From JAWXBR01 sp034440235 (lineage in GTDB: Bacteria; Bacteroidota; Ignavibacteria; Kapaibacteriales; Kapaibacteriaceae), in assembly GCA_034440235.1 (NCBI GenBank), contig JAWXBR010000054.1, forward strand, positions 62,001-126,000: 64,000 bases of DNA, given 5' to 3'. A program made the translations under genes and the position numbers. Positions 18,566 to 26,886 of the stretch are shown piece by piece; position 1 is the first letter of the stretch; each line of letters starts with the position of its first letter. The notes beneath the pieces were generated by a model. That model was not told the DNA's origin. It did not search any database and saw only the letters and a list, made by a program, of their open reading frames with translations.

Positions 18566-19255
18566 TTACTCTCGGATAAAGATCTCGTAGGACCGCTGCG
18601 GACCGCCTATCTGCTCGGATAAGGCGTTAAAACTCCGCTCTCTTATGAGCATGCCGTCTATCATAAATTTCACCTCTACAGTCCGATACGAGCCGCCGCT
18701 CTCCTGTGCCCTACAGCCCGTTCCATGTGTCGAGCCTCCGAAAACATTGCCGTCGAACTGAATGTTCACCTCGCAGCCCCTTCTGCGCCTTAACCCTACA
18801 ACATCAATCATAAAGTTTTTGCCTCCGATTCCTATGCCCCTAAGGTCGGTCAGGTCGTATTTATCATTGTCGGGCAGATCGAACTCCACAAGTTCAATCA
18901 TGCCTTCTTCAACACGCTTAATTCGCCAGATACACCTGAATTTCCACATAGATGTATCGGTCGCAAGGCGTTCTTCGACAAAAAACCTACTGCTGTCGTT
19001 GCTTATATCAATGAACTGTGTGATGTGCAAACGGTTCACAGAGATCGAGGTGTCCTTCTCCGCCTGAAGTTTGTTTGAGAACGAACCCTGCACCCACTTA
19101 TAGAGTTTTAATACGGTCTCGTCAGTTGCATGCAAAACACAAACAGAAAACATGAGTGCGATAACGATCGCAATCGAACGTAAGAACGCAGACTTGATGA
19201 TAGCGATGATAGTGATGATACCCTTCATTGAAATCGTGTGTCGTTGAACATTCAT
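18566..19255 (-). CDS. Exported CpcT/CpeT-like protein
   Basis: 229 residues. A hydrophobic leader (about 12-42, ending VCVLHATDE) suggests export. The mature part has the pattern of the CpcT/CpeT chromophore-lyase family: YKWVQGSFSNKLQAEKD near 50, FVEERLA near 88, a CIWRIKRVEEGMIELVEF block, and GSTHGTGCRAQESGGSY near 175 before an IGGPQRSYEIF end. In cyanobacteria this family attaches bilins to phycobiliproteins, but homologues occur in non-phototrophs with unknown role. It overlaps mutL as ATGA (19252-19255). A 27-bp in-frame duplication gives a second candidate start, Met 10 at 19228. Confidence 0.6.
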   Translation of the reverse strand: MNVQRHTISMKGIITIIAIIKSAFLRSIAIVIALMFSVCVLHATDETVLKLYKWVQGSFSNKLQAEKDTSISVNRLHITQFIDISNDSSRFFVEERLATDTSMWKFRCIWRIKRVEEGMIELVEFDLPDNDKYDLTDLRGIGIGGKNFMIDVVGLRRRRGCEVNIQFDGNVFGGSTHGTGCRAQESGGSYRTVEVKFMIDGMLIRERSFNALSEQIGGPQRSYEIFIRE

Positions 19256-19277
19256 TGAAATCGTTTCGATAGTTCGT
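19224..19277 (-). repeat. 27-bp duplication at the mutL/CpeT-like junction
   Basis: TTCATTGAAATCGT occurs at 19224 and 19251 on the plus strand, 27 bp apart. On the minus strand each copy gives an ATG in the context TTTCAATGA: one overlaps the mutL stop (19255) and the other is Met 10 of the downstream gene (19228). The period keeps frame, so the duplication may have lengthened the leader by nine residues. Confidence 0.8.
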
Positions 19278-21075
19278 CATACGAGATGATGATGTAGACG
19301 GGTTGACCTCGTGGAGTTGTGTGCGGCACCGCCGTAGCAAACAACTCTCGTACGATCGATGCGGCCTCATCTGGCTGCACGGTGTCGGCTGCTCGCATTG
19401 CCTGACGTGCTGCATAGATGGCCACCACGCCATCGCGACGACGCTCGGCAGGAAGACGTCCGCTCTCCTCTAGCGATTGCAGCATCTCATCGAGCACGTG
19501 CTCTTCACTGCCTGCACGTACATCTCCGGGTACGGCGTGTACGTCGACTGTGCCGTTGGTTTGCACTTCGAGACGAAAGCCCAACGATTCGAACTCGCGT
19601 AAATGTTCCCGCAACAAGGCTGCTCGCGAGGGCATAAGAGAAAGCGTAACCGAAAAAAGTAATGCTTGTGCTGTTACAGCTTCGTCGGGAGATCTGCGCA
19701 TCAGGCGTTCGTACAAAATGCGCTCATACGCTGCACGCTGATCGATAACAACGATGCCTTCTGCCGACGAAGTAACGAGGTAGTGTCCACCGAGCTGCAG
19801 CACCGACGACGCAACGACCTCGCCGTGACTCTTGCTGAACAACTGAGACAGGTTCTGTCGTTCTACCGACGTCATCCCCTGTTGCGTATGCACGAACCCA
19901 GATTGTCCGAACGGCTGCCCATACGCTGGTTTGTAGACTCCCGCACCACCCACGCCAAGCTCACCTGGCATAATCTCGCCAGTAAACCGGTTTACAACCA
20001 GAGCTGTACCGCGATCGGGTGTCTGAAGTGATTGAAGGGGCTGAGCAGCAAGGGGCGCGTTGCCAATAAACGAGGGAATGACGTTCGCCTTTTGCAATGC
20101 TGCTGCCACACTCATCTGCACGAGAAGGTACACGGCATGTTCGTTCTCGAACTTCACTTCGTGTTTTTGAGGATGGACGTTTACATCGACTGCATTCGGA
20201 TCGATTGTGATGTGCAATACAAACACTGGATGCTGTCCCTGGTCGAGTAGGTGCTCGTGTGCAGTGTTGACTGCATGTGCCAAGGGTCTACTAACGATGG
20301 CACGTCCGTTCAGGAAGAGAAACTGACCGCTTCGGCTTTGCCGTGCGGTTGAAGGAATGCCAAGAAACCCTCTTATTTGAATTCCAGCCTCTTCGCTCTC
20401 TACCAAAAGCAACATACGCGATGGATCTAGTGCAAGCACATTCGCAGCACGCCGCTGCAATGTTGTTGGCTGCAGGTCGAAGACGATAACACTGCCGTCG
20501 TAGAATGTAAAACGGACGTCCGGACGCGACAATGCCATGCGCTGCATGGTCTCGCTGATGTGACGAAACTCTGTCAGGTCTGACTTAAGAAATTTCTTGC
20601 GCGCCGGAATGTTGTAAAAAAGGTTACGAACGTATACTTGTGTTCCACTGTCGCATGTGCATGGTTGGATATCGGGAACGCTTCCCGGAGTCGATCTGAG
20701 CATCCAGCCCGTGTCGTCTGTTGCACGACGCGTGCGAATTTCAATATCCGCAACGGCTGCGATCGAAGCCAGTGCTTCTCCCCTGAAACCAAGTGTTCGA
20801 ATGGAATGCAGGTCGGCTTGCGACGAAATTTTACTCGTTGCATGACGAACCGTTGCAAGCGTTAGATCTTCTTTGCTTAATCCGCTGCCATTGTCGAGTA
20901 TATGAATGAGGCTCTTACCTGCGTCGCGTACGATAGCGGTGACATGTGTTGCACCCGCATCCACAGCATTCTCAACGAGCTCCTTTACAACAGATTCGGG
21001 TCGCTGCACTACCTCGCCTGCAGCAATCTGATTGGCTAGGTAGTCTGGCAGGAGATGAATGGTCGTGGGCTGCAT
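19252..21075 (-). CDS. mutL: DNA mismatch repair protein MutL
   Basis: 607 residues. The GHKL ATPase half is well conserved: NQIAAGEVVQRPESVVKELV near 14, ENAVDAGA, DNGSGL near 64, and TLGFRGEALASI near 94. A Gln/Gly/Pro-rich linker spans about 340-420, followed by a dimerisation domain. The C-terminal metal-site motifs are altered: DQRAAYERILYE in place of DQHAxxERxxYE, IYAARQAMR where ACHxAI is expected, and TPRGQPVYI where CPHGRP is expected. The endonuclease function is therefore probably lost or changed. The start is backed by a TAACTTTG box 5 bases upstream. Its stop overlaps the CpeT-like gene. Confidence 0.95.
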   Translation of the reverse strand: MQPTTIHLLPDYLANQIAAGEVVQRPESVVKELVENAVDAGATHVTAIVRDAGKSLIHILDNGSGLSKEDLTLATVRHATSKISSQADLHSIRTLGFRGEALASIAAVADIEIRTRRATDDTGWMLRSTPGSVPDIQPCTCDSGTQVYVRNLFYNIPARKKFLKSDLTEFRHISETMQRMALSRPDVRFTFYDGSVIVFDLQPTTLQRRAANVLALDPSRMLLLVESEEAGIQIRGFLGIPSTARQSRSGQFLFLNGRAIVSRPLAHAVNTAHEHLLDQGQHPVFVLHITIDPNAVDVNVHPQKHEVKFENEHAVYLLVQMSVAAALQKANVIPSFIGNAPLAAQPLQSLQTPDRGTALVVNRFTGEIMPGELGVGGAGVYKPAYGQPFGQSGFVHTQQGMTSVERQNLSQLFSKSHGEVVASSVLQLGGHYLVTSSAEGIVVIDQRAAYERILYERLMRRSPDEAVTAQALLFSVTLSLMPSRAALLREHLREFESLGFRLEVQTNGTVDVHAVPGDVRAGSEEHVLDEMLQSLEESGRLPAERRRDGVVAIYAARQAMRAADTVQPDEAASIVRELFATAVPHTTPRGQPVYIIISYDELSKRFQ

Positions 21076-21080
21076 TAACG

Positions 21081-21088
21081 CAAAGTTA
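21081..21088 (-). promoter_or_regulatory. TAACTTTG box immediately before mutL
   Basis: The box (minus strand) is followed by CGTTA and the mutL ATG, the same 5-base spacing as at the SDR gene, predicting a leaderless mutL transcript. No clear -33 TTG is seen. Confidence 0.6.
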
Positions 21089-21115
21089 TCACCGCATTCG
21101 TAGGTTGCTGTACAG

Positions 21116-22291
21116 ATGCCCGACTTCTCCTTCCTTTCCGACTTCTCCTTCCCTTTAGTATATCAACTGCTCATCACCGCTGTACTCTGCGCGCTAACAG
21201 CAACCGGAGCCTGGAATATCTGGCGCATGAAGCGCCTTGGCGGTAGCAGCCCCTTACCGATTGGCAGCAGCAGCCCATTTCCGATTGATGGACGCCATAT
21301 TTCGGTGTTAGTGCCAGCGCGAAACGAAGAGCGCTGTATTGAGGCATGTGTTCGTTCGTTGTGTTTGCAGACGTATCTGAACGCAGAGGTGATTGTTCTT
21401 GACGACGGGTCTACAGATGCGACGCCATCGATCCTCCGTGGTCTGCAACTAGAGTTTCCAACATTGAAGGTTATCTGTGGTACTCCGCTGCCTACAGGAT
21501 GGGTTGGCAAATCGTGGGCGTGCCACCAACTTTCGCTGGTTGCAACTGGCGATGTATTGTTGTTCACAGATGCCGACACAGTACACGAAAAAGAGTGTCT
21601 TGCGGCAACGGCTGAGTTTGTCAGAGATGAGGACGTCGAATTTTTCTCTGTTGTGCCATTTGAAATCATGGGCTCGTTTGCAGAGCATGTCGTGATTCCG
21701 ATGATTCATGTGCTGTTTATGTGTTCGGTGCCTACTGGATTGGGTAAGAACAAGGGTAGAAATCCTGCTGCCGCAGCGAACGGACAGTTCATGTGTTTTA
21801 CTCGTGCAGGTTACGAAAAGGCTGGAGGTCATGTTGGGGTGCACGATTCCATGGTCGAAGATCTGTTTCTTGCCAAGAATGCAAAACGAGCTGGCTTGCG
21901 AATGATCATGATCGATGCCACACATTTAGTATCGTGTCGGATGTACGAGAATGCACGTGACGTAATCGACGGATTTTCAAAAAACTTTTTTCCAGCAACG
22001 AACTACAATCTTCTTTCTACCGCGTTTTTTATGATGCACGTAGTTACGGCATACATCGTCCCCGTCTTCTTCTGGTTAGAAGGCTGGTACGCACTGACCG
22101 TTATACAGCTCAGCGCAGCAGCTTGTATTCGACTAATGATTGCGTTGAAATTTCGAATGCCGCTATGGCATGTGTTCCTGCAGCCAATCACGGCCACATA
22201 TGCCGTGTTCATTGGCATGAACTCGATACGATGGTCGTATTCGAAGCAAGGACTTCGTTGGAAAGGTCGGTCGTATTCAAAAGGAGAGTGA
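21116..22291 (+). CDS. Family 2 glycosyltransferase, membrane-anchored
   Basis: 391 residues. An N-terminal transmembrane segment (about 15-36) is followed by a GT-A domain with ISVLVPARNEERCIEACVRSL near 62, VLDDGSTDATPSI near 95, and the DXD-like FTDADTVH near 147. QFMCFTRAGYEKAGGH lies near 225 and EDLFLAKNAKRAG near 250. At least two C-terminal transmembrane helices follow (about 300-360). This layout resembles CrtQ/HpnB-like transferases acting on lipid acceptors; the sugar and acceptor are unknown. Two short in-frame tandem duplications occur near the N-terminus (DFSFLS/DFSFPL and GSSPLPI/GSSSPFPI). Confidence 0.86.
   Translation: MPDFSFLSDFSFPLVYQLLITAVLCALTATGAWNIWRMKRLGGSSPLPIGSSSPFPIDGRHISVLVPARNEERCIEACVRSLCLQTYLNAEVIVLDDGSTDATPSILRGLQLEFPTLKVICGTPLPTGWVGKSWACHQLSLVATGDVLLFTDADTVHEKECLAATAEFVRDEDVEFFSVVPFEIMGSFAEHVVIPMIHVLFMCSVPTGLGKNKGRNPAAAANGQFMCFTRAGYEKAGGHVGVHDSMVEDLFLAKNAKRAGLRMIMIDATHLVSCRMYENARDVIDGFSKNFFPATNYNLLSTAFFMMHVVTAYIVPVFFWLEGWYALTVIQLSAAACIRLMIALKFRMPLWHVFLQPITATYAVFIGMNSIRWSYSKQGLRWKGRSYSKGE
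21122..21158 (+). repeat. 18-bp coding tandem duplication
   Basis: GACTTCTCCTTCC recurs 18 bp apart (21122 and 21140) just after the glycosyltransferase start, encoding DFSFLS then DFSFPL. Confidence 0.75.
21242..21286 (+). repeat. 21/24-bp coding tandem duplication
   Basis: Two adjacent units (21242-21262 and 21263-21286) encode GSSPLPI and GSSSPFPI between the membrane anchor and the catalytic domain of the glycosyltransferase. The units differ by a 3-base insertion and a few changes. Confidence 0.7.
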
Positions 22292-22292
22292 T

Positions 22293-22694
22293 GTGCAAAA
22301 AGCTTCAGCGATAGAACAGATACGCGATCTCTTCTTGCTTCGGATGCGCGAGCCAGAGGGCGCAGAACATCCGTATTACACAACCGGCTCGATTATCGGC
22401 GCAGCGTTGTTGCGCGTTGCCATTATAGCAGTTCTGTTAATGGTTTTTAACGAGCGTTACGGTTCGACGAGTTGGTGGTGGACTATTGCGCTTTTTTCTC
22501 TTTGGGGCATTGGAGCCTACCCTGCCTGGGTGCAATACCGGCGATTTAACGAGTCAGTCGAGAAGATTACAGAAGGAACATTATGCGGATCGTGCAGACA
22601 CTTTAATCCTACAAATCAGTTGTGCATGATACTCGACGAACACGTAACAAGCGATCTACCACCGTGTGAAGGCGAGGCGTGGGAACCTAAATAG
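22293..22694 (+). CDS. Small membrane protein with C-terminal cysteine cluster
   Basis: 133 residues, not recognised. Two hydrophobic segments (about 31-50 and 58-76) suggest a hairpin in the membrane. The C-terminal 35 residues carry four cysteines (CGSCRHF, LCMILD, PPCEGEAW), spaced like a small metal-binding or redox site. GTG start at 22293, with AGGAGAG 5 bases upstream. It starts one base after the glycosyltransferase stop, so the two are co-expressed. Confidence 0.7.
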   Translation: MQKASAIEQIRDLFLLRMREPEGAEHPYYTTGSIIGAALLRVAIIAVLLMVFNERYGSTSWWWTIALFSLWGIGAYPAWVQYRRFNESVEKITEGTLCGSCRHFNPTNQLCMILDEHVTSDLPPCEGEAWEPK

Positions 22695-22736
22695 CATCCC
22701 GATGTGCATCTATTTCAAAGTATCGTAAGCAAGTAG

Positions 22737-24143
22737 CTATTTCAACACATTCATGCGCTTGAGTTTGTATTGGCCCTTGTCGTCGACCTCGAACGAAAAT
22801 GTCTTGTTCACAGAATTCGAATACGTCCAAACTTCGACAGGCTTGTTGTTGGGCGCCAACTTCTTAGCGACATTCGATGGCGGTCCGTAGAATATGTAAA
22901 TTTTTCCACGATCTGCATGTGCACCGTCCGGCTCAGCTAATGTGCTATAGATGAAGAAAGCCTGGTCGACCCTTCTGTAATACTCTGCCATCCGCTCATT
23001 GTATGTTGTATTCGGAGTAGGGTCCTGCTGACGCCAATACGCCATTAATTTTTCCCGTCGTTCGGCATCCGAACCACCGTCGATGGCATCATGCACGTCT
23101 GCCGTGGCTACATAGCGAAGGATGTCGACACCATAGTTGATTGTCCGCAACGACAACGGCATCGTCTCCCATAGAATCTGAAACGCGATCTTCATTGTGT
23201 CCGATCCTCCAACACGCACAAGCACCATCTCATAACGTCCAGGAACAAGCCCTGTCACAGGTATGGGCACTTCAATAATTGCCACGCTGCCGGTTCCACT
23301 CCTCTCATCGATTTCAAGAAGCGGTGTGTCGTTCGTTGAGCTTGGTGACAACTCAATCGCCTGCTTGGGACGTGACTTTAACCGACCCTGGATTTCCGAC
23401 ACAGCCCACCACCGAATGTCCCGTGCATCGTATGGCAACTGCCGTATGATATAGTCATACGATCGTTCAGTGGAATCCGAAACGAGTAGAAGTGCCACTG
23501 CATCTATTGCACCGAACGATACGTTGCCACCGAATATGAAGGGTTGTACTGTTGTGCCGCCAGATTTGGCAAGGGGTAGTCCGAAGATTGGTTGCGTGAT
23601 CTGGCTGTTTGTCGATAACGGATTGAATGACAACGCGGGAAGCTTGAGCTTACGCTGTTGACTCTCTTTTTTTGCAAGAAGCTCAACGGAAACGACGTAT
23701 GTACCAGGTCCAACACCAACGGATGACCATCCATAGTGAAAGTCCGTCTTGCTATTTGTCTCTTCAAACGTGTTGGTGTAGGCGGTATCCTTCCAAGGCA
23801 CACGCTGTCTGATTACACCAAGCGAGTCGCGGACCTCGATGCTTACACTCATCTCTGCTTTGAAATTTCCACCAATGTCAAAGCGATCATCATTACGTAC
23901 GAACGTCAGGAAGTCGTTCGCCAAGCGAAACATCACAATGATGCGAGCCGAGTCGCCACGCTCTGTGGGTATAGCTACTGCTTCTGCATGAAACCGATCG
24001 CCGTAGTCAAGGAACATCATACGGTCCTGCACTCCACGTCCCTGACCGAATGCACTCGTTGCAGCAACTGCTAATAAACACACCGCATGAACAATTGTCG
24101 ATCTAATCATAGTTGTGTCGTTGAGCAATTGTCGATTTTTCAT
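22737..24143 (-). CDS. Exported GWxTD-domain protein
   Basis: 468 residues. The signal peptide is best read from Met 12 (MIRSTIVHAVCLLAVAATSAFG). A beta-rich middle region is followed by the C-terminal GWxTD-type block DGAHADRGKIYIFYGPPSNV near 415. The GWxTD domain is common in FCB and acidobacterial exported proteins and has no proven function. ATG 24143 overlaps the ruvX stop as ATGA, and ATG 24110 is the equivalent position in a 33-bp duplicate; 24110 gives the cleaner signal peptide, so the true start is uncertain. Confidence 0.78.
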   Translation of the reverse strand: MKNRQLLNDTTMIRSTIVHAVCLLAVAATSAFGQGRGVQDRMMFLDYGDRFHAEAVAIPTERGDSARIIVMFRLANDFLTFVRNDDRFDIGGNFKAEMSVSIEVRDSLGVIRQRVPWKDTAYTNTFEETNSKTDFHYGWSSVGVGPGTYVVSVELLAKKESQQRKLKLPALSFNPLSTNSQITQPIFGLPLAKSGGTTVQPFIFGGNVSFGAIDAVALLLVSDSTERSYDYIIRQLPYDARDIRWWAVSEIQGRLKSRPKQAIELSPSSTNDTPLLEIDERSGTGSVAIIEVPIPVTGLVPGRYEMVLVRVGGSDTMKIAFQILWETMPLSLRTINYGVDILRYVATADVHDAIDGGSDAERREKLMAYWRQQDPTPNTTYNERMAEYYRRVDQAFFIYSTLAEPDGAHADRGKIYIFYGPPSNVAKKLAPNNKPVEVWTYSNSVNKTFSFEVDDKGQYKLKRMNVLK

Positions 24144-24146
24144 AGT
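24089..24146 (-). repeat. 33/34-bp duplication at the ruvX/GWxTD junction
   Basis: ACAATTGTCGAT at 24091 and GCAATTGTCGAT at 24125 (plus strand) are followed by ATG-bearing copies whose minus-strand starts are 24110 and 24143, 33 bp apart and in frame. A one-base indel separates the copies. The distal ATG overlaps the ruvX stop. Confidence 0.82.
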
Positions 24147-24589
24147 GTACCTTCGAGAAAGTCTCGCAGCAGTACTGCTGCTGCAACTTCATCCTTCTTG
24201 CCTTTTGCATGCCGTTGTTGCTTACGCATTCCCGACGAACGCATCACTTCGAACGCACGCTTGGTGCTGAATGATTCGTCGATTTCATATACAGAAATCG
24301 GAATGCGTTTCTTGAATTCCTCTACAAACACACCAATACGTTCAATGATCGGTGTGATGCGACCATCTTCCAACCACGGAACGCCCACCATGACGACATC
24401 GACGCGGTCATCGTGCAGACGTTTCTCGAGTTCATCCCAAACCGTGTCCTGCCTATTCTCGATCGCCGGTCGCGTAGACACCACAATATGCATTTCGTCA
24501 CAAACTGCCACACCGATACGAGCATCACCATAGTCAAGGACAGCAATACGCTTACCAATAAGAGCCTGCCTGTCTGGTGGGTTACTCAT
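24140..24589 (-). CDS. ruvX: Holliday junction resolvase RuvX / YqgF
   Basis: 149 residues from ATG 24589, which overlaps the histidine kinase TGA (ATGA). The RNase H-like fold is seen in IAVLDYGDARIGVAVCD near 15 (first catalytic Asp), VVMVGVPWLEDG near 62 and VYEIDESFSTKRA near 96 (the DE.. catalytic pair), ending GKKDEVAAAVLLRDFL with the last acidic residue. It acts in pre-16S rRNA maturation and possibly recombination. A reading from further upstream would overlap the kinase in an implausible way. Confidence 0.9.
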   Translation of the reverse strand: MSNPPDRQALIGKRIAVLDYGDARIGVAVCDEMHIVVSTRPAIENRQDTVWDELEKRLHDDRVDVVMVGVPWLEDGRITPIIERIGVFVEEFKKRIPISVYEIDESFSTKRAFEVMRSSGMRKQQRHAKGKKDEVAAAVLLRDFLEGTL

Positions 24590-26886
24590 TGGTCTTCTTC
24601 GACAGCATATCGAGCATTTCTTAGACGCGGACCTTCCATGCCGTGCGGAATTCGAAACACGACCTGCGTGCCCGCCCCAAGCTGACTGCTTACGCGAAGC
24701 GATCCGTTGTGTAGATGCACCACATGCTGCATAATCATCGTTCCAATACCAGTGCCAGAGCCGTCTTTGGATGTTGTGAAGTACGGGCGCATCATGTTTG
24801 CAAGCGTATGTGCATCCATGCCAGCACCAGTATCGCTTACACGCACATATACATACGTGCGATCGAACCACGTTGCAATCTCTACCTGTCCAGGCTGACC
24901 ACGCAATGCCTTGATTCCATTCTCGACTGCATTTCTGATAGCACGCGACAGCTTAAGCCTGTCTACATTCATCATCGTACCACGCAGCTTCATCGAAAAT
25001 GTGACATGCGGAAACATGCCGGGATCGAATTCATGTCGGATTTCTGTGCACAGTTCCGCACTATGCACCAATCCTCTCTCGAGATTTTCGGAACGTCCTA
25101 CACTCACCAGGTCGCGCACTCGCTGGATAAGTACACCAACTTGAAAAAGGATGCGGCGGCGGCGCTCGGCATCGGGCTCGACCGGACTTGATTGAAGCTG
25201 CTCGGCGTTCAGTCGAATTGTCGACAGATTGGTTTGCATGTCGTGTGCAAGCTGCGCCCAATTCACCAATCGACGACGTTCCAACGCCTCTGTGATGTCA
25301 ACACCTGTAATGATCGTACCGGTATATCGACCCATCAAGCCATGCAAAGGCACACTGTTGCATACCAGTTCGCGATGTTCACCCTTTTCGACAACCGTAA
25401 CCTTTTCTGATAACGAGGTGCGCGCAATTGTAACGTGTGTTAGGAATTCAAGAAGGTCGGCTATGTCGTCATGCACCATGTACGAACGATACAGCCTACG
25501 CATAGGTACATTCTTTGTGATTCGAAGAAGTTTAGCCCCACGCTCATTTGTACGTAGAAGTCGGCCGTTCGCATCGAGCATAAACACAACACCAGCACCT
25601 GGCAGGTCGATCATTGCATCGATCGTTCGCCTCTGTCGTCGATAAAGCACATACAGAACACCAAGGCATATCAGAAGAAACAGCGGCAGGATGTACCGCA
25701 ACGCAGTATCAAGAAACCGCCGAACCATCCACAATTGATGCGTCGTTCGGCTTAGCAGAAGGGAGCCCCTTGCACTTGTAAACAACACGCCATCGGGTTG
25801 CGTCGATACCGCTGCAGTATGTGCATCGACGTTTACCGAAATCGCATCGCGAGAAAGGATCTCGCCTGACGATAGTGCACTTACGATTCCACCACTGAAG
25901 AGTATGTATATCGTGTCTCCACTAACGAGTACAACACGAGGTTGCCCAAATTCGCCGGGTAGTACTTCTCCAACAGGAATCTGCTCTGCCCCGCCAAGAG
26001 GCGTTATGGCCAGCTCATATCGGCCCTCACGCATTGCAACGACAGCTAGACGAATTCCTTCGTCCGTCGGAACAGTTGCCACCAATGCCGCGGGAACGTT
26101 AAGGGTTATGTAACTGGATTGTGTTGTTACAGGATCGACTACGGTTACCTGCGTACCACGTGCTTCGTCTATCGGTGTCCGCACGACAATCTTCGAGGCA
26201 TTAACGTCGATGCGTGCAACAGACGCCATTGGTACAGAAGGTGTAATGCGGCGTTCCAGAACAGAATCGAGTACCGTTAGATAAGCCACATTGCCAACGT
26301 CGGAGACGAAGGCAGCTCTATACGGACCCACTGCGTCGAATAATGCTGCACCTCGAACGCGGTCTTCGAGAAGTCTACACGTCAGCAGAACGCTACTGTC
26401 GCGCTCCACACTTCCACCACCTGCAATCGATGCGACATACAACCTGTCACCAACGCTAACAAGTGCATACGGCGTAGTGGTCTGCGCAAGAATTCGGATT
26501 TCGGTGTCAAATCGCTGACTTACATCGACATCGAGTGGAACTATTACAAAAACGTTCAATGCTTTATCTAAAAACAAAACATTCGTCACGCGGCCATCAC
26601 ACTGTACAGCCAGGATTCCTTTCTGCCAAGGCACTGCAGCTCGAACGTCTGCTCCAACAAGCGCCGAATCGAGAACCAGACCACGACGCGTTATGAAGCT
26701 TATCGCAGGTGTAGCAACCGACCATACCGGACGCGGTGTAAGCTTAAGAAAGCGGTTGTCCTCGCCGGGCATTGGTACAACAAAGGCCGTAAAGACTCGC
26801 TGCCTCACAAGAGCATAAGGGTCGCTCTTATGCGCATGCGCGAATTGAAACGCAATGCACAACACAGCAACCAACGTTAGTTTCAT
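24586..26886 (-). CDS. Sensor histidine kinase with large periplasmic domain
   Basis: 766 residues. Signal peptide (1-18), then a ~370-residue beta-rich, probably propeller-like sensor, one transmembrane helix (about 400-422), a PAS-like domain (about 430-535), and HisKA with the phospho-acceptor AQLAHDMQTNLS near 545. The HATPase domain has an N box (RAIRNAVENG), G1 (VSDTGAGMD) and G2 (GSGTGIGTMIM). No response regulator is adjacent, so it is an orphan here. It overlaps ispF and ruvX by ATGA, so it is expressed with housekeeping genes. Confidence 0.88.
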   Translation of the reverse strand: MKLTLVAVLCIAFQFAHAHKSDPYALVRQRVFTAFVVPMPGEDNRFLKLTPRPVWSVATPAISFITRRGLVLDSALVGADVRAAVPWQKGILAVQCDGRVTNVLFLDKALNVFVIVPLDVDVSQRFDTEIRILAQTTTPYALVSVGDRLYVASIAGGGSVERDSSVLLTCRLLEDRVRGAALFDAVGPYRAAFVSDVGNVAYLTVLDSVLERRITPSVPMASVARIDVNASKIVVRTPIDEARGTQVTVVDPVTTQSSYITLNVPAALVATVPTDEGIRLAVVAMREGRYELAITPLGGAEQIPVGEVLPGEFGQPRVVLVSGDTIYILFSGGIVSALSSGEILSRDAISVNVDAHTAAVSTQPDGVLFTSARGSLLLSRTTHQLWMVRRFLDTALRYILPLFLLICLGVLYVLYRRQRRTIDAMIDLPGAGVVFMLDANGRLLRTNERGAKLLRITKNVPMRRLYRSYMVHDDIADLLEFLTHVTIARTSLSEKVTVVEKGEHRELVCNSVPLHGLMGRYTGTIITGVDITEALERRRLVNWAQLAHDMQTNLSTIRLNAEQLQSSPVEPDAERRRRILFQVGVLIQRVRDLVSVGRSENLERGLVHSAELCTEIRHEFDPGMFPHVTFSMKLRGTMMNVDRLKLSRAIRNAVENGIKALRGQPGQVEIATWFDRTYVYVRVSDTGAGMDAHTLANMMRPYFTTSKDGSGTGIGTMIMQHVVHLHNGSLRVSSQLGAGTQVVFRIPHGMEGPRLRNARYAVEEDQ

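Noticed and set aside
22233..22288. Duplicated SYSK-coding stretch at the glycosyltransferase end as another junction duplication
   Set aside because: Related enzymes end in similar WKGR-type segments, so the repeat may be natural; only 10 bases are identical.
24590..24871. Longer RuvX start at 24871
   Set aside because: Overlaps the kinase catalytic domain; ATG 24589 is coupled by ATGA and starts the conserved fold.
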